A stretch of DNA of 64,000 bases from Neorhizobium galegae bv. officinalis (GCA_000985875.1 CCRI01000005.1:248001-312000); one strand, 5' to 3'. Positions 11,077 to 20,875 are shown, counted from the first letter of the stretch. Program-made: numbers and translations. The notes: generated from the sequence alone by a model not told the origin.

Positions 11077-12003
11077 CTATCGCCGACGGATGCGCGGATC
11101 GAGCACGCCATAGAGCAGATCGACCAACAGGTTGACGACAATGAAGATGGCAGCGACCAGTGCGACCCCCGCCTGGATGACCGGGAAATCCTGGGCCTGG
11201 ATCGCCTGCATGATGATGCGCCCGACACCCGGCCAGGCGAACACGGTTTCGATGACCACCGATCCACCGAGAAGCTCGCCGGCGATGATACCGATCATCG
11301 TAATCACCGGGATCAGCGCGTTTCGCGCGATATGCCAGAAGAACACGGTGCGCGGCAGCAGGCCCTTGGCGCGCGCGGTTCGAACGTAATCCTCACGCAT
11401 GATGTCGAGCAGCGACGAGCGGAGCAGACGGGCGATCGAGGCCGACACGAAGACCGACAGCGTCAGTCCCGGCAGCACGAGATGCGCGATCGTTCCCGAG
11501 CCGCCTGTCGGGAACCAGCCGAGATCGACCGAAAATACCAGGATCAGCATGATGCCGAGCCAGAAAACCGGTGTCGCCTGGCCCAGAAGAGCCGCCACCA
11601 TGACGATGAATTCCGAGATGGTGCCGCGTTTCAGCGCCGCGATGGCGCCGGCCACCGCTCCAATCAGCGTTCCGAACACAAGCGCGGTACCGGCGAGCGT
11701 GGCGGTTACCGGCATGCGTTCGAGAACGACGTCCATGGCAGGGCGCTGGTGCTGGAACGAAATGCCGAAATCGCCCCGCACCATGGCCAGAACGGAGATC
11801 AGATATTGTTCGAGGATGGGGCGATCGAGGCCAAGTGAAGCTCGAAGCGCGTCGAGGTCCTGCTGGCCGGCACCGACCGGCAGCAGAAGCACGGCCGGGT
11901 CGCCGAGAACGCGGCTTACGAAAAAAACGATCGTGATCACGCCCCATAGGGCGAGCAGCGATTCTGCCAGCTTGCCGACAAGATAGCGGGTCACGGCCAG
12001 CAC
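11077..12003 (-). CDS. ABC importer permease, DppB type
   Basis: The partner permease, about 308 residues, with the DppB/OppB N-terminal helix (LLALWGVITIVFFVSRVLGDP) and five further membrane segments. The EAA loop is YVRTARAKGLLPRTVFFWHIARN, and ETVFAWPGVGRIIMQAIQAQDFPVIQ is a strong family signature. The start is GTG 12003; GTG 11994, six bases after AGGTG, is a possible alternative. It follows the monooxygenase gene by 25 bases and leads directly into the DppC-type gene. Confidence 0.92.
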   Translation of the reverse strand: MLAVTRYLVGKLAESLLALWGVITIVFFVSRVLGDPAVLLLPVGAGQQDLDALRASLGLDRPILEQYLISVLAMVRGDFGISFQHQRPAMDVVLERMPVTATLAGTALVFGTLIGAVAGAIAALKRGTISEFIVMVAALLGQATPVFWLGIMLILVFSVDLGWFPTGGSGTIAHLVLPGLTLSVFVSASIARLLRSSLLDIMREDYVRTARAKGLLPRTVFFWHIARNALIPVITMIGIIAGELLGGSVVIETVFAWPGVGRIIMQAIQAQDFPVIQAGVALVAAIFIVVNLLVDLLYGVLDPRIRRR

Positions 12004-12028
12004 CTCGTTCGATGGAGGATGACGGTCG

Positions 12029-13519
12029 TCATTCGGCCGCTCCCTTGAGGATGGCCGGGATCAACGCGGCGGAATCCGTCCACTCGTCGCCGAGCAGCTC
12101 CGGTGTTTCGAAGGCGACGAGATTGGCGAAATGGGTTTCGCGGTCGGCGACGAAGAGATTGCGGGCAATGCCGCGTGCAAGCCGGCGTCCGCCGTCGCTG
12201 ACCGCCGGTATGTCGCCCGACAACTTGCCGTGGCTGAGCGAGGCCGGATAGTTGAAGCAATGGACGAGACGCAGCGCCGGGCAGCTGCCGGGGACCTTTT
12301 CGAGAAACTCGAAATCGGGACCGAGATAAGGAGACGTGGCGAGCTCGCCATTTTCCATGCCCTTTTCGGGCGTAAAGACGTCGCTCCAGAACTGGATATG
12401 AGCCGCGAAATGCTTAAGTTCCGGACGGCGGTCGAGATCGACTCGAAAGCCGGTGGCGAAGATCGCGAAATCATAGTCGACATCGCCGCGGCTGGTTTCG
12501 ACGACGATATGGTCGCCGCTTTCCCGCAGGCCGGTCACCGCCGTGCCGAGGAAAAACCGGCTGTTTTGATGTTGCGACACCCGCAGAGTGGAATCGCGCG
12601 GTGGTGGCGTCTGGGCGTCGAGCACATAGTCGAGAAATTTCCATTTCCACGCATCGCTGAGGCCGGCAAAACCCTGGACGACACCCTGGCTGGCGATGCC
12701 GGTGAACTTGTTGATGCGCGGAAGTTCCTTGCGCCGGATGATCATGTCGACCTGGCCGGCACCGGCTTCGAGCGCGGTGGCCGCATTGTCCATGGCGGAG
12801 GCCCCGGCCCCGACGACCGCGACGCGCTTGCCCTTCAGGGCCGAAAAATCGATCTCGTCGGCGGAATGGGCCCAGAATTTTGGCCGTACGCGCTCGACGA
12901 ATTCCGGCACGTAACCGCCGCCGAGGCCGTCGCGGCCCGTCGCCAGAACCACGTGCCGGGCATAAAGCCGTTCCTGCCTGCCGCTTTGGACATCCGAAAC
13001 GTCGAGGGCGATCAGGTCCTGGCTGACCGGGATCATGCCGGTGACGGTGACAAGATTGCGGACCGGCAGCTGAAGCACGCGGCGGTACCAGATCAGGTAG
13101 TCCATCCACTGCGATTTGGGGATCTTGCCGAGCGCGTCCCATGCCTGCGCGCCGAACTGCGAAACATACCATGCCCTGAATGTCAGCGCCGGCAGGCCGA
13201 GCGCCGGCCCCGGCAGCTGTTTGGGAGAGCGCAGCGTTTCCATGCGCGCGAACGTCACCCACGGTCCCTCCTGCCCGGCGGGAGAACGGTCGAGGCAGAC
13301 GACGTTATGGATGCCGAGCATTTTCAGCGAGGCGGTCGCCACCAGGCCGCACATGCCGGCGCCGATTACGACGGTATCGAAAACGTCGACACCCTCATAT
13401 TCGGTCGCCGGCACCCACTCCTTGGGAGGGAGCTCGAGAAACGACAGGTCCTCGGCAAGCCGCTGTTCAAGCGCTTCCAGGCCTTTCATCCGCTGTGCGT
13501 CCTGCGCCTTCAAAATCAC
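12029..13519 (-). CDS. FAD-dependent monooxygenase, flavoprotein
   Basis: A 496-residue flavin-dependent monooxygenase-like protein. The FAD-binding GAGMCG is at residues 53-58 after a long N-terminal arm, the NADPH-binding GAGASA is near residue 250, and an ATGF segment (FAIFATGFRVD) follows. This is the plan of FMO/Baeyer-Villiger and N-hydroxylating enzymes; it could oxygenate N, S or a ketone. The GTG start at 13519 overlaps the stop of the LysR gene (GTGA), suggesting coupling; ATG 13489 is an alternative. In related cassettes, as I recall, an FMN luciferase-like monooxygenase is usual; here a flavin monooxygenase stands in the same operon (inference). Confidence 0.88.
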   Translation of the reverse strand: MILKAQDAQRMKGLEALEQRLAEDLSFLELPPKEWVPATEYEGVDVFDTVVIGAGMCGLVATASLKMLGIHNVVCLDRSPAGQEGPWVTFARMETLRSPKQLPGPALGLPALTFRAWYVSQFGAQAWDALGKIPKSQWMDYLIWYRRVLQLPVRNLVTVTGMIPVSQDLIALDVSDVQSGRQERLYARHVVLATGRDGLGGGYVPEFVERVRPKFWAHSADEIDFSALKGKRVAVVGAGASAMDNAATALEAGAGQVDMIIRRKELPRINKFTGIASQGVVQGFAGLSDAWKWKFLDYVLDAQTPPPRDSTLRVSQHQNSRFFLGTAVTGLRESGDHIVVETSRGDVDYDFAIFATGFRVDLDRRPELKHFAAHIQFWSDVFTPEKGMENGELATSPYLGPDFEFLEKVPGSCPALRLVHCFNYPASLSHGKLSGDIPAVSDGGRRLARGIARNLFVADRETHFANLVAFETPELLGDEWTDSAALIPAILKGAAE

Positions 13520-14487
13520 TGCTCCTGTGCGTTCGCGCCGGCGCCGAAAGTCGCATCCGCCACACGTTCGATATGGCCGGGATCATGCGCCACGAAGCCC
13601 GGTATGCGGGCGGCCGAAATCCTGATGATCAACTGGATGAGCTCCAGAACTCCTTCCGAAAGCGGCTTGGAAGCGGCCGAGAAAATGCCCCAGAGAAACG
13701 GGATGTCGACATCGAGCGGGCGGATCTCGACATTCTTGAGCTGGAGACCGTAGGCGGTCGCGGGCTCAACGATGGAGACCCCGAAACCGGTGGAGGCAAG
13801 CTGCAGCGCATTCAGCGCCGCATTGGTATCGACGACGCGCGAGGGCCGGACATCGGCCGTCTGCAGCGCCTGATTGACGCGGCGACGCAGCCGGAAGGGA
13901 TTGGCCATGGTGATGAGGCAGCGGTCGGCCAAGTCGCGAACCGAGATGATGTCCTTGTCCGCCAGAGGATCGTCGGCTGCCACCGCCGCCACGCAAGGCG
14001 CCTGAAACAGGCCGTGCACATCAAGGCCCGGATGCTCGACCGGCAGCGAGGCGACGCAGAAATCCGCGGTGCGGGCAAGCACCGACTGGACGGCCGCCTC
14101 GGCCGAAATGCTGCGCAGATGCACATTCCGCGGAATGAGGTTGGTCGGCATCTCCGCAAGCGCGAGCGGCACCAATCCACTGGCAAATGCCGGAATCGCA
14201 GCAATCTCGATCGGCGCCGGCTCTTCCGAAAGGATATTTCTGGCGCGCTCCTTGAGCTGGCCGATGCCGGTGAGGAACCGCTCGGCATCCGAATGAAAGG
14301 CGATCGCCCGCGATGTCGGCGTGATGCGGGGACCGTTGCGCTCAAAAAGCGCAAAGCCGACGGAGGATTCGAGTTCCTGAATGAGCCGCGTCACCTGCGA
14401 CTGCGAGCGGTCGAGCAGCCGCGCGGCGGCGGTGATGCTGCCTGCCGACATGACTGCGAGGAACACTTCGAGCTGCTTGATTTCCAT
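13516..14487 (-). CDS. LysR-family transcriptional regulator
   Basis: A 323-residue LysR-type regulator, with an N-terminal winged helix (MEIKQLEVFLAV...GSITAAARLLDRSQSQVTRLI) and a periplasmic-binding-like effector domain. I start at MEIKQ, with AGG six bases before it; a frame extension to 14517 lacks the family pattern. It is first in the operon and transcribed in the same direction as the genes it probably controls, unlike the usual divergent LysR layout. It likely senses the imported compound or an intermediate. The 208-base divergent gap to the DUF6880 gene should hold its promoter; I see no clear operator. Confidence 0.9.
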   Translation of the reverse strand: MEIKQLEVFLAVMSAGSITAAARLLDRSQSQVTRLIQELESSVGFALFERNGPRITPTSRAIAFHSDAERFLTGIGQLKERARNILSEEPAPIEIAAIPAFASGLVPLALAEMPTNLIPRNVHLRSISAEAAVQSVLARTADFCVASLPVEHPGLDVHGLFQAPCVAAVAADDPLADKDIISVRDLADRCLITMANPFRLRRRVNQALQTADVRPSRVVDTNAALNALQLASTGFGVSIVEPATAYGLQLKNVEIRPLDVDIPFLWGIFSAASKPLSEGVLELIQLIIRISAARIPGFVAHDPGHIERVADATFGAGANAQEQ

Positions 14488-14695
14488 CGCCGACCTATAA
14501 TGCGCAAAATGCAGCATTGACCCTTATCAATTCAAATATTGCATGGTTATCTTTTTAAGCAAACAAAATTTGTGCCTATTTCGTAGTCTTTTGGAAAGTT
14601 TGATCCGCTGGAGGTGGGACGCCGAGAATAATCCCCCAGGCCTTGCGCCATCCGGCCGCAGGGCTAATGTCCGATGTGAACGACAGCGGAAGTCC

Positions 14696-16141
14696 ATGGC
14701 AGCCAAGACAACGACCCTCAACGCCAAAAATCTGGAGGCCCTCGGCGCGCCGCGTCTCGCCGAACTGCTCATCGAGATCAGCACCGGCAGCGCCGCAAAC
14801 AAACGGCGGCTTCGCATGGAGCTTGCCGGCAATCACAGCGGCGCCGAGATCGCACGTGAAGTGCGCAAGCGGTTCGCGAGCATTGCCCGTTCGCGAACCG
14901 TCATAAACTGGCGCAAGGTGAAGGCGGTTGCGGCGGACCTGGAGACGCAGCGCAAGACGATCGTCGATGTCCTCGCCCCCGACGATCCGAAGGAAGCCCT
15001 GGAGCTTGCCTGGCACTTTCTGGCGCTGGCCGAGCCCATCTTTCAAAGGTCGGCCAACGAAAGCAGCTCGATCATCGAAAGCTTCCACCAGGCATGCGTG
15101 GACGCCGGCGTGATCGCCCAGTCGGCCGGTGTCGAGAAGGATGCCCTAGCCGACAAGATCTTCGCCGCGGTGCAGAACAATGATCATGGCCAGTATGATC
15201 CTCTGATCGCGGCCATGGCGCCGGCACTCGGCAAGGATGGCCTTGATCGGCTCAAGGGTCTATTCGTGCAGTGGTCGAAGGAACCCCAGGATACGGTCGA
15301 CCAAGGCGACCGTCGGGTCATCGGCTGGGGCAGCCAGGGGCCGATCTACGAAGACCAGGCCTACGGAAATCGCCGGGAACTGACGGTGCGCATCGCCCTG
15401 CAGGAGATCGCCGATGCCCAGGGCGACGTGGATGCCTATATCGCCCAGCAGCCGGAAAAGAGCCGCAAGATGCCCCTGGTGGCGACGGACATCGCGCGCC
15501 GACTCCTTTCCGCAGGGCGAGCCGCCGAGGCACTCGAAACGCTAGACGCGGTCGATGCCCGAGGACGTCCCGACGTCGCGATCGAATGGCAGCTCGCCCG
15601 CGTCGAGGTGCTCGAATCGCTGGGACGCCCGGACGAAGCCCAGGCGGATCGATGGAAATGGTTCGAGCAGTCGCTGAACGACGTGCACCTGCGCGCCTTT
15701 CTCCGCCGGCTGCCGGACTTCGATGACATGGAGGCCGAGGAAAAGGCATTCGCTTATGCCCAGACGTTTCAGGAGGTCCATCGAGCGCTTGCCTTTTTCC
15801 TGCGCTGGCCAGCGATCACCCAAGCGGCCAAGCTCGTGTTGACGCGCCAGGCGGAACTCGATGGCGATCTCTATGAATTGATGACGCCAGCCGCCGAAGC
15901 CCTGGCCGAGAAACACCCGCTCGCGGCAACAATCGTGCTGCGCTCCATGATCGACTTCACGCTCGAGAACGCCCGATCCAGCCGCTATCGCTATGCGGCG
16001 CAGCATCTTGACACCTGCGCGAGGTTGGCGCCACATATCAATGACTTCGGCAGTGCCGGATCCGATGAAGCGTATGTCTCAGAACTAAAAGACCGACATG
16101 GCAAAAAGCCCGCTTTCTGGAATTCGGTGCAGCGGATTTAG
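14696..16141 (+). CDS. DUF6880 family protein
   Basis: A 481-residue cytoplasmic protein whose N-terminus (TTTLNAKNLEALGAPRLAEL) and later TIARSRT-like segment match what I recall of the DUF6880 family in rhizobia. It looks all-helical and repetitive, and no catalytic motif is visible. I start at MAAKTTTLN; the frame runs upstream for 51 codons but through the divergent promoter region. It is transcribed away from the LysR operon and has no close partner gene. Function unknown. Confidence 0.75.
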   Translation: MAAKTTTLNAKNLEALGAPRLAELLIEISTGSAANKRRLRMELAGNHSGAEIAREVRKRFASIARSRTVINWRKVKAVAADLETQRKTIVDVLAPDDPKEALELAWHFLALAEPIFQRSANESSSIIESFHQACVDAGVIAQSAGVEKDALADKIFAAVQNNDHGQYDPLIAAMAPALGKDGLDRLKGLFVQWSKEPQDTVDQGDRRVIGWGSQGPIYEDQAYGNRRELTVRIALQEIADAQGDVDAYIAQQPEKSRKMPLVATDIARRLLSAGRAAEALETLDAVDARGRPDVAIEWQLARVEVLESLGRPDEAQADRWKWFEQSLNDVHLRAFLRRLPDFDDMEAEEKAFAYAQTFQEVHRALAFFLRWPAITQAAKLVLTRQAELDGDLYELMTPAAEALAEKHPLAATIVLRSMIDFTLENARSSRYRYAAQHLDTCARLAPHINDFGSAGSDEAYVSELKDRHGKKPAFWNSVQRI

Positions 16142-16951
16142 CCTTTCCTTTCCCCGATTGCGATCGCCTTGCGAAGTCGTCCACATAGCGCGTGTATAAC
16201 CGCGACTCACCACGGATGAACCTTCAGTAGGTGGCCCCGGCAACTGCCGCAAAACGTCGCTGGAACGTCGTCTGCGGAAGGGACTTGCCAGACAGTCGGC
16301 GGGTCAAAAGCATGCTTCCGCATCCTGCGATTCCTCGACAATCATGCCGGCGAGCGAACTGAGGCGAGCACCGTTATCGTCAGTCTCGTTGGGAGCCGTT
16401 CACCTATCGAGGGGATTCCGGATGTAGAGGACGCTCCGGCGAAGCCGGAGCGGGTATGGCTGGCCAGCCACACCCCGCGGATCTCAAGATGAGGCGGCGG
16501 TTTATCGCGGGATCGTCGGCGAAAACCGCACCGCCTGTCGTCCATCACACGCTCAGATTTCGATATTTATGCTCCGCTTAGCAAGGATTTGCGGATCGCC
16601 ACGCAATGTAGCTGCAATTGGATGTGCCCTGGGTTCGAGGAAACTCCCACCGCCGATGATCTGGACCACCTGGCGCCCAGCCCGGGTGACGCGATGATTC
16701 AGCCGGCTGCGTCGTATGGAACGGCGAAGCTTGGTTGCCACGGCCTCGTAGATGTCGACGAGATCAAGCGTGCTGGACAAACACATGATTTCGTTGAAGG
16801 GTTGGCGGGAGACGGCCAGTAAGCGGAAGTCGGGCACGGCGATCTTTCCCGATCGCCGCTTCCCCGCGCATCCCCCTGTGTGTAGAATCGAATGGCGCAA
16901 CCACTCGTACGCACGAGTCTCTCCTGTCCTTCCTGAGGATCATCGCCGTTC
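16142..16951. other. 810-base gap with hairpins, no supported gene
   Basis: There is no convincing gene here. A 115-codon minus-strand frame at 16553-16900 lacks a clear ribosome site and family match. Two adjacent palindromes lie at 16432-16452 (9-bp arms cgctccggc around gaa) and 16457-16470 (tggctggccagcca). They could be a repeat-type intergenic element or a transcription end; no thymine run follows them. Confidence 0.5.
16432..16470. repeat. Two adjacent hairpin palindromes
   Basis: Arms cgctccggc and gccggagcg (9 bp, loop gaa) are followed 4 bases later by the perfect palindrome tggctggccagcca. They lie in an otherwise empty gap. They resemble small rhizobial intergenic palindromes, but no second copy was found in this window. 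Confidence 0.5.
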
Positions 16952-17857
16952 ATGATGAAGTCATCCCTTGACCATATGCCATTGCGCAAACAGCGCGAGC
17001 TCGGCAGGGTTCTGGAAATCCTGCACGAGGAATTCGAGGATGCGCTGAAACAGGGCACGGCCGAGTTCAAGAAGCGCGGCCGGATCCTGAAGATCATCCT
17101 GTTCGGCTCCTATGCCAAGGGCGGCTGGGTCGACGAGCCGTTCACCATGAAGGGCTACCGCTCCGATTTCGATCTGCTGATCATCGTCAACGACCGCAGG
17201 CTCTGCGAGTTCGCCGACTATTGGTACAAGGCCGCCGACCGGCTGATCCGCGACAAGTCGATCGAAACACCGGTGAGTTTCATCGTCCATTCCAGGCGAG
17301 AGGTGAACACCTATCTGAAGGAGGGACAGTACTTCTTCTCCGATATCCGCAAGGAAGGCATCGTCCTTTATGAACTGGACGATGAGCTGCTTGCGGAGCC
17401 GCAGGCTCTTTCCCAGGTGGATCGGCTGCGGGTCGCGAGGGAGCATTTTGAACAGCGATTTACGACAGCGCGGAATCTGAAGACCCTTGCGATGTCAGCG
17501 ATTCAAGCCGGTATGAGCAACGAGGCCGCGTTTCTTCTCCATCAATCGCTCGAGCAGGCCTATTCCTGCGTGCTTCTTACGCTGACGAACTACGGCCCGC
17601 CCTCGCACAACATCAAGTTCCTGCGCTCGCTTGCCGAGGAACAGGACCGGCGTCTGGCCGAGGCATTCCCGCGCGATCAGCATCGCGAACGGGCTTGGTT
17701 CAACACGCTCAACGAAGCCTATGTGAAGGCACGGTATTCCAAACATTACGAGATCAGCGAGGAGGCTCTCTCGTGGCTGGGGGAACGGACAGCCGTATTG
17801 CTCGAACGGGTGAACTCCGTCTGCCGGGACCACATCGGAAAACTGCAGGGGCTGTAA
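16952..17857 (+). CDS. MNT nucleotidyltransferase-HEPN fusion protein
   Basis: A 301-residue protein fusing an N-terminal minimal nucleotidyltransferase domain with a C-terminal HEPN domain. The MNT motif is seen as GSYAKGGW (Gly52-Ser53) and, after a spacer, SDFDLL (Asp72 and Asp74), matching the GS...DxD triad. The HEPN half is helical and ends with KARYSKHY, which has an Arg-Tyr-Ser-Lys-His segment close to the HEPN RNase RxxxxH consensus but one residue shorter. In separate genes such pairs form toxin-antitoxin systems; a fusion of this kind is also common in rhizobia without a proven role. It stands alone, between two gaps. Confidence 0.82.
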   Translation: MMKSSLDHMPLRKQRELGRVLEILHEEFEDALKQGTAEFKKRGRILKIILFGSYAKGGWVDEPFTMKGYRSDFDLLIIVNDRRLCEFADYWYKAADRLIRDKSIETPVSFIVHSRREVNTYLKEGQYFFSDIRKEGIVLYELDDELLAEPQALSQVDRLRVAREHFEQRFTTARNLKTLAMSAIQAGMSNEAAFLLHQSLEQAYSCVLLTLTNYGPPSHNIKFLRSLAEEQDRRLAEAFPRDQHRERAWFNTLNEAYVKARYSKHYEISEEALSWLGERTAVLLERVNSVCRDHIGKLQGL

Positions 17858-18069
17858 GCCGGGGCAAAGCGATGGGTCGAATTGGATCGAGCCCACCGTG
17901 CGCATTCGAGATGCGCGCGTCTTTGTCCGGTTCAGCAGCGTCCAGTGATTAGCCTTGATATTCGAGCACGAGGGAGAATTTTCACGCCCTTCTGCCCTTG
18001 AACCATGGCTGTCGGCCTAGCCCTTCAGGTCACCAGAACCCGGCGGTGAATGCAGTTCTCGTCGTTGAG

Positions 18070-18097
18070 CGTTGATGTGCGTCAACGCTGCTGCGTC
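18070..18097. repeat. Downstream flank repeat, copy 1
   Basis: A 28-base sequence (begins cgttgatgtgcgt) repeated at 19887-19914 with one mismatch. Both copies lie just beyond the 3' end of a partition-partner gene, here the decayed one. It contains TTGATG...CGTC elements similar to the upstream operator, so it may be part of a partition site or an old duplication boundary. Confidence 0.6.
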
Positions 18098-18104
18098 TAT
18101 TATA

Positions 18105-18380
18105 GTCGCGCCCTGCCCGTCAATTCCTTCAGCCCTTCCGGATAAGACATTCGGTCGCGCTCGCAAAACTGTAGGAAGCGGTTGAACATCGTGACGGGCG
18201 GATGTTGAGGTTGGCAGACGGCTCTGCAGCCTGGCGCGTCAGTTTCTAGACCGCCTCACGGGCGCCGAACCCGTGGCGCTGGCCGATTTCATCGATCCTG
18301 CGGCCTGAGATCCGAGGTTCCAATTCCGTGTCCCTCTTGATATCGGCAAGCTTGCCAAAGCCAGGGGTCTTATGGGTCAT
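18105..18380 (-). pseudogene. Decayed RHH partition partner (copy 2)
   Basis: Homologous along its length to the intact partner gene at 19917-20204. The start segment (FGKLADIK, then [10 protein letters not shown]) is readable, but an in-frame stop at 18246 falls about half way, after AREAV. The downstream sequence still matches the second half of the intact gene (the part encoding [19 protein letters not shown]) at the DNA level. It therefore cannot make the full RHH protein. It is linked to a decayed parA, mirroring the intact order. Confidence 0.75.
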
Positions 18381-18690
18381 GCTGCTGCCTTCAGACTGGC
18401 GACGAGATCGACGAATTCCTCTGCAAGCCGCAGGGCATTGTCCGTTGCCGCTCGGATGGATCAAGCTCGTAAGGTCAACCAGTGTTCAGACAGCTGATTG
18501 CGGAAGGTGACGGTGCTTTCGTTGATCGCGCCATCGACGATGACCGGGTTCTTTGAGACTCCCCGCCTCCAGCCCTCGATGGGCCGGTTCGGGTGAGAGT
18601 CCAGAGGACGACGCTGGCGCCCTGTTGGGCCAGGGTGGTTGCGAGAACCAGTGTCGTCGGCGACTTCGCGGTCCCGCCCAATCATGACCG
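18377..18690 (-). pseudogene. Decayed parA (copy 2)
   Basis: A shortened, mutated relative of the intact parA at 20201-20875. Recognisable stretches are [17 protein letters not shown] and, in another frame, [10 protein letters not shown] and KNPVIVDG. The Walker A region now reads GGTAKSP instead of GGAGKST, the frame shifts after the first 25 codons, and several hundred bases of the centre are missing before the C-terminal part. No working ATPase can be made. Confidence 0.78.
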
Positions 18691-19112
18691 ATTGGGAGCG
18701 GCTTGATTCAGTTCGTGCAAGGAAGCGCTACGGTTACGGAGAAGCGCCCTCTGGATTGAGTTGTCGAGCATCGGGCCTACGCGGTGCCGGACGCATTCGC
18801 GTCAATTCACGTCAACGCAGATTGACCCGAATGCGCATATCTTGCAATCGCACTGGCCCCTGGAGCGCGAAAGCGACAATTCAGCGGCCTCAGGATCCGG
18901 GTGTCAACGCAAGTAGCCTAATCTTTGCCGCAGCCGCAGCTCGGACGATAGATCGACCGGCTTACCAATGGCCGGACCGATTGTTACCTTACGCAAGCAT
19001 CCGGCCAGTCGGTTACTGCATCCAGCACAATCGAAAGGCGGGCCGGTCGCTCGATCTAACGGAACCCTATTCGTCGCCAGGAGTTACTTGCCGATAGAAA
19101 AGGAATCTCTTA
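18691..19112. promoter_or_regulatory. Gap with operator-like inverted repeat of decayed par copy
   Basis: Imperfect 13-bp arms (gcattcgcgtcaa at 18793-18805 and ttgacccgaatgc at 18822-18834, one mismatch) are separated by 16 bases. They sit about as far upstream of the decayed parA as the intact operator does from the intact parA, and share TCAA/TTGA edges. The rest of the gap shows no gene. It also precedes the BA14K gene, whose promoter must be in its right part. Confidence 0.5.
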
Positions 19113-19559
19113 ATGAAAAACATTCCAAAATTGCTTTCCGCAGCTTCCATTGCTGTGGCAGTGACCATCACATCAATGACCAGTGCATTTGCTGTTCCGT
19201 TCCCCACTGCAAAGCCCAAGCAAGTTTCAACGGTCGAGGAAGTACAGTTCCGCCGTGACCGGGACTGGCGCGATCAAGACCGTCGTGAGTACCGGCGCGA
19301 CGGCTACTACAATGGTCAAAGGGGATATCGTGACCGGCGCGCGGGCTACCGTCGCCATTCTGACGGCTTCTGGTATCCCCTTGCAGCATTCGGTGCCGCT
19401 GCGATTATCGGTGGCGCAATCGCAAGCCAACCGCGTGCCAGCAGTGGCGGCAGCCACGTGCAGTGGTGCGCGAACCGCTATCGGTCCTATCGGACCTACG
19501 ACAACACCTATTCTCCGCGGGCTGGCGTTCGTGCGACGTGCAATTCGCCGTATAGCTGA
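19113..19559 (+). CDS. BA14K family secreted protein
   Basis: A 148-residue exported protein. A Sec signal ([20 protein letters not shown]...SAFA) is followed by an Arg/Asp/Tyr-rich middle and one membrane-like segment ([20 protein letters not shown]). The C-terminal [19 protein letters not shown] is the BA14K domain (PF07886), known from the Brucella 14 kDa immunoreactive protein with lectin-like activity. AAAGGA lies eight bases before the ATG. It sits between the two par copies but is not part of them. Confidence 0.9.
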   Translation: MKNIPKLLSAASIAVAVTITSMTSAFAVPFPTAKPKQVSTVEEVQFRRDRDWRDQDRREYRRDGYYNGQRGYRDRRAGYRRHSDGFWYPLAAFGAAAIIGGAIASQPRASSGGSHVQWCANRYRSYRTYDNTYSPRAGVRATCNSPYS

Positions 19560-19886
19560 TTGGAGCGTTTCCTTTCATGTCGGATCCTACCCGCATGAAT
19601 TCCGGGAGGCTGAAGACGCAAGGCCTGCCGTGGAGCGGCCAAATTGCCGGGATTTTAGAATCCTGCACCGGGGTTAGATGCCCCGGCGCAGGCACCGCAT
19701 GCCATGATTTAAAGGCGGGGTCAGCCGATCACACCGCCATGTTGCCGAAACAGCATTGCTGATCAGGCGCACCTGCTTTTTGAAAAGGGCCATTTCCGGC
19801 CATCCGTTCCAGAGTTCCAATCTACGCGCTGCTCGAAAAAAGCGGCGTGGTGCGCCTCTTCGTAGAGCGGCCCGAGGATCGTGGTT

Positions 19887-19914
19887 CGTTGATGTGCGTT
19901 AACGCTGCTGCGTC
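19887..19914. repeat. Downstream flank repeat, copy 2
   Basis: The second copy of the 28-base repeat, one mismatch from 18070-18097 (c to t at position 14). It ends two bases before the stop codon of the intact partner gene. Confidence 0.6.
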
Positions 19915-19916
19915 AA

Positions 19917-20204
19917 TCAGACCCCTGCCCTGTCCATCAGTTCCTTCAGCCCCTCGGGATACGACATCCGGTTCTGCTCGCAGAACTGCAGGAAACGATT
20001 GAAAGTAGTGATCGACGGGCGGATATTGAGGTTGGCAGACGGCTCTGCCGGCTTTCGGCGAGTCAGCTTCTGGACCGGTTCGCGGGCGATGAAGCCGTGA
20101 CGCTGCCCGATTTCGTCGATCTTGTCGTCTGAGATCCCAAGTCCAGACTCAGTGTCCGGTTTGATATCGGCAAGCTTGCCAAAGCCAAAATTCTTACCGG
20201 TCAT
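19917..20204 (-). CDS. RHH centromere-binding partner of ParA
   Basis: A 95-residue basic protein whose ATG overlaps the parA stop (ATGA). The C-terminal half ([19 protein letters not shown], then [11 protein letters not shown]) has the shape of a ribbon-helix-helix or short helical DNA-binding domain, and the N-terminal half is flexible and charged. In type Ib partition systems such a small protein binds the centromere and represses the operon, working with the adjacent ParA. I infer that role. No larger ParB is nearby. Confidence 0.75.
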   Translation of the reverse strand: MTGKNFGFGKLADIKPDTESGLGISDDKIDEIGQRHGFIAREPVQKLTRRKPAEPSANLNIRPSITTFNRFLQFCEQNRMSYPEGLKELMDRAGV

Positions 20205-20875
20205 GCTGCTGCCCTCACGCTGGCGACGAGATCAACGAGTTCCTCAGCGAGTCGGAGAGCATTGTCCCTGGCCGCCGGCAGCCCGTTCACCTCGGATGGA
20301 TCGAGCTCGACCAGGTCGAGCTGGTGGAAGAAGAGCGCCTTGTAGGCCGACCGTTCATAGAGATGATTGCGGAACGTCGGCACATCTCCCGCCGCGAGTT
20401 GGCTGGTAATCTGCTTTTCGAGTTTGGTGGCGATCGCCGGGGACGTCCTCGTGAACAGGATCCGGTAGGGGATCGTCTTCTCGAAGGCCTGCTCCTCCTC
20501 TTGAATGAGGTGAATGGCTCGCGCTGCGAGCTCAGCGTCGGTCGGGCTGGCCTGAATGGGGATGACGACGAGCTGCGCCCTGGCGAGCGCTCGGGACATC
20601 AGACGGCTGGCTGTGCCCTCGAGGTCCACGAACACGAACTGGTATTTCTTGCGATACTCGTCGAGCTTGGCGGTGATCGTGCTCTCGGTGACCCCACCAT
20701 CGACGATGACAGGGTTCTTTGAGGTTCCGCGCCTCCACCCTTCGATCGGCCTGTTCGGGTCGCAGTCCAAAATGACGACGCTGGCGCCCTGCTGGGCCAA
20801 TGTGGTTGCGAGCACTAGTGTCGTCGTCGACTTGCCGGCTCCACCCTTGGGGTTGGCAACGGTAATGACAGGCAT
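20201..20875 (-). CDS. ParA-family partition ATPase, type Ib-like
   Basis: A 224-residue ATPase with the deviant Walker [10 protein letters not shown] (residues 10-18) and later D-containing Walker B ([11 protein letters not shown]). It lacks the N-terminal HTH of type Ia ParA. The length fits type Ib (ParF-like) proteins. AAGGAG six bases before ATG 20875 fixes the start. It is coupled to the RHH partner and lies downstream of a strong inverted repeat. Such cassettes are typical of plasmids, so its presence in a block with hisD and murA suggests an integrated or domesticated partition unit (inference). Confidence 0.88.
   Translation of the reverse strand: MPVITVANPKGGAGKSTTTLVLATTLAQQGASVVILDCDPNRPIEGWRRGTSKNPVIVDGGVTESTITAKLDEYRKKYQFVFVDLEGTASRLMSRALARAQLVVIPIQASPTDAELAARAIHLIQEEEQAFEKTIPYRILFTRTSPAIATKLEKQITSQLAAGDVPTFRNHLYERSAYKALFFHQLDLVELDPSEVNGLPAARDNALRLAEELVDLVASVRAAA

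Noticed and set aside
12131..13753. 540-codon plus-strand open frame
   Set aside because: Shadow of the flavin monooxygenase gene; no recognisable domains.
16553..16900. 115-codon minus-strand frame
   Set aside because: No ribosome site or family match, and overlaps no supporting signal.
18377..18690. Intact second parA
   Set aside because: Walker A is mutated, frame shifts, and central sequence is missing.
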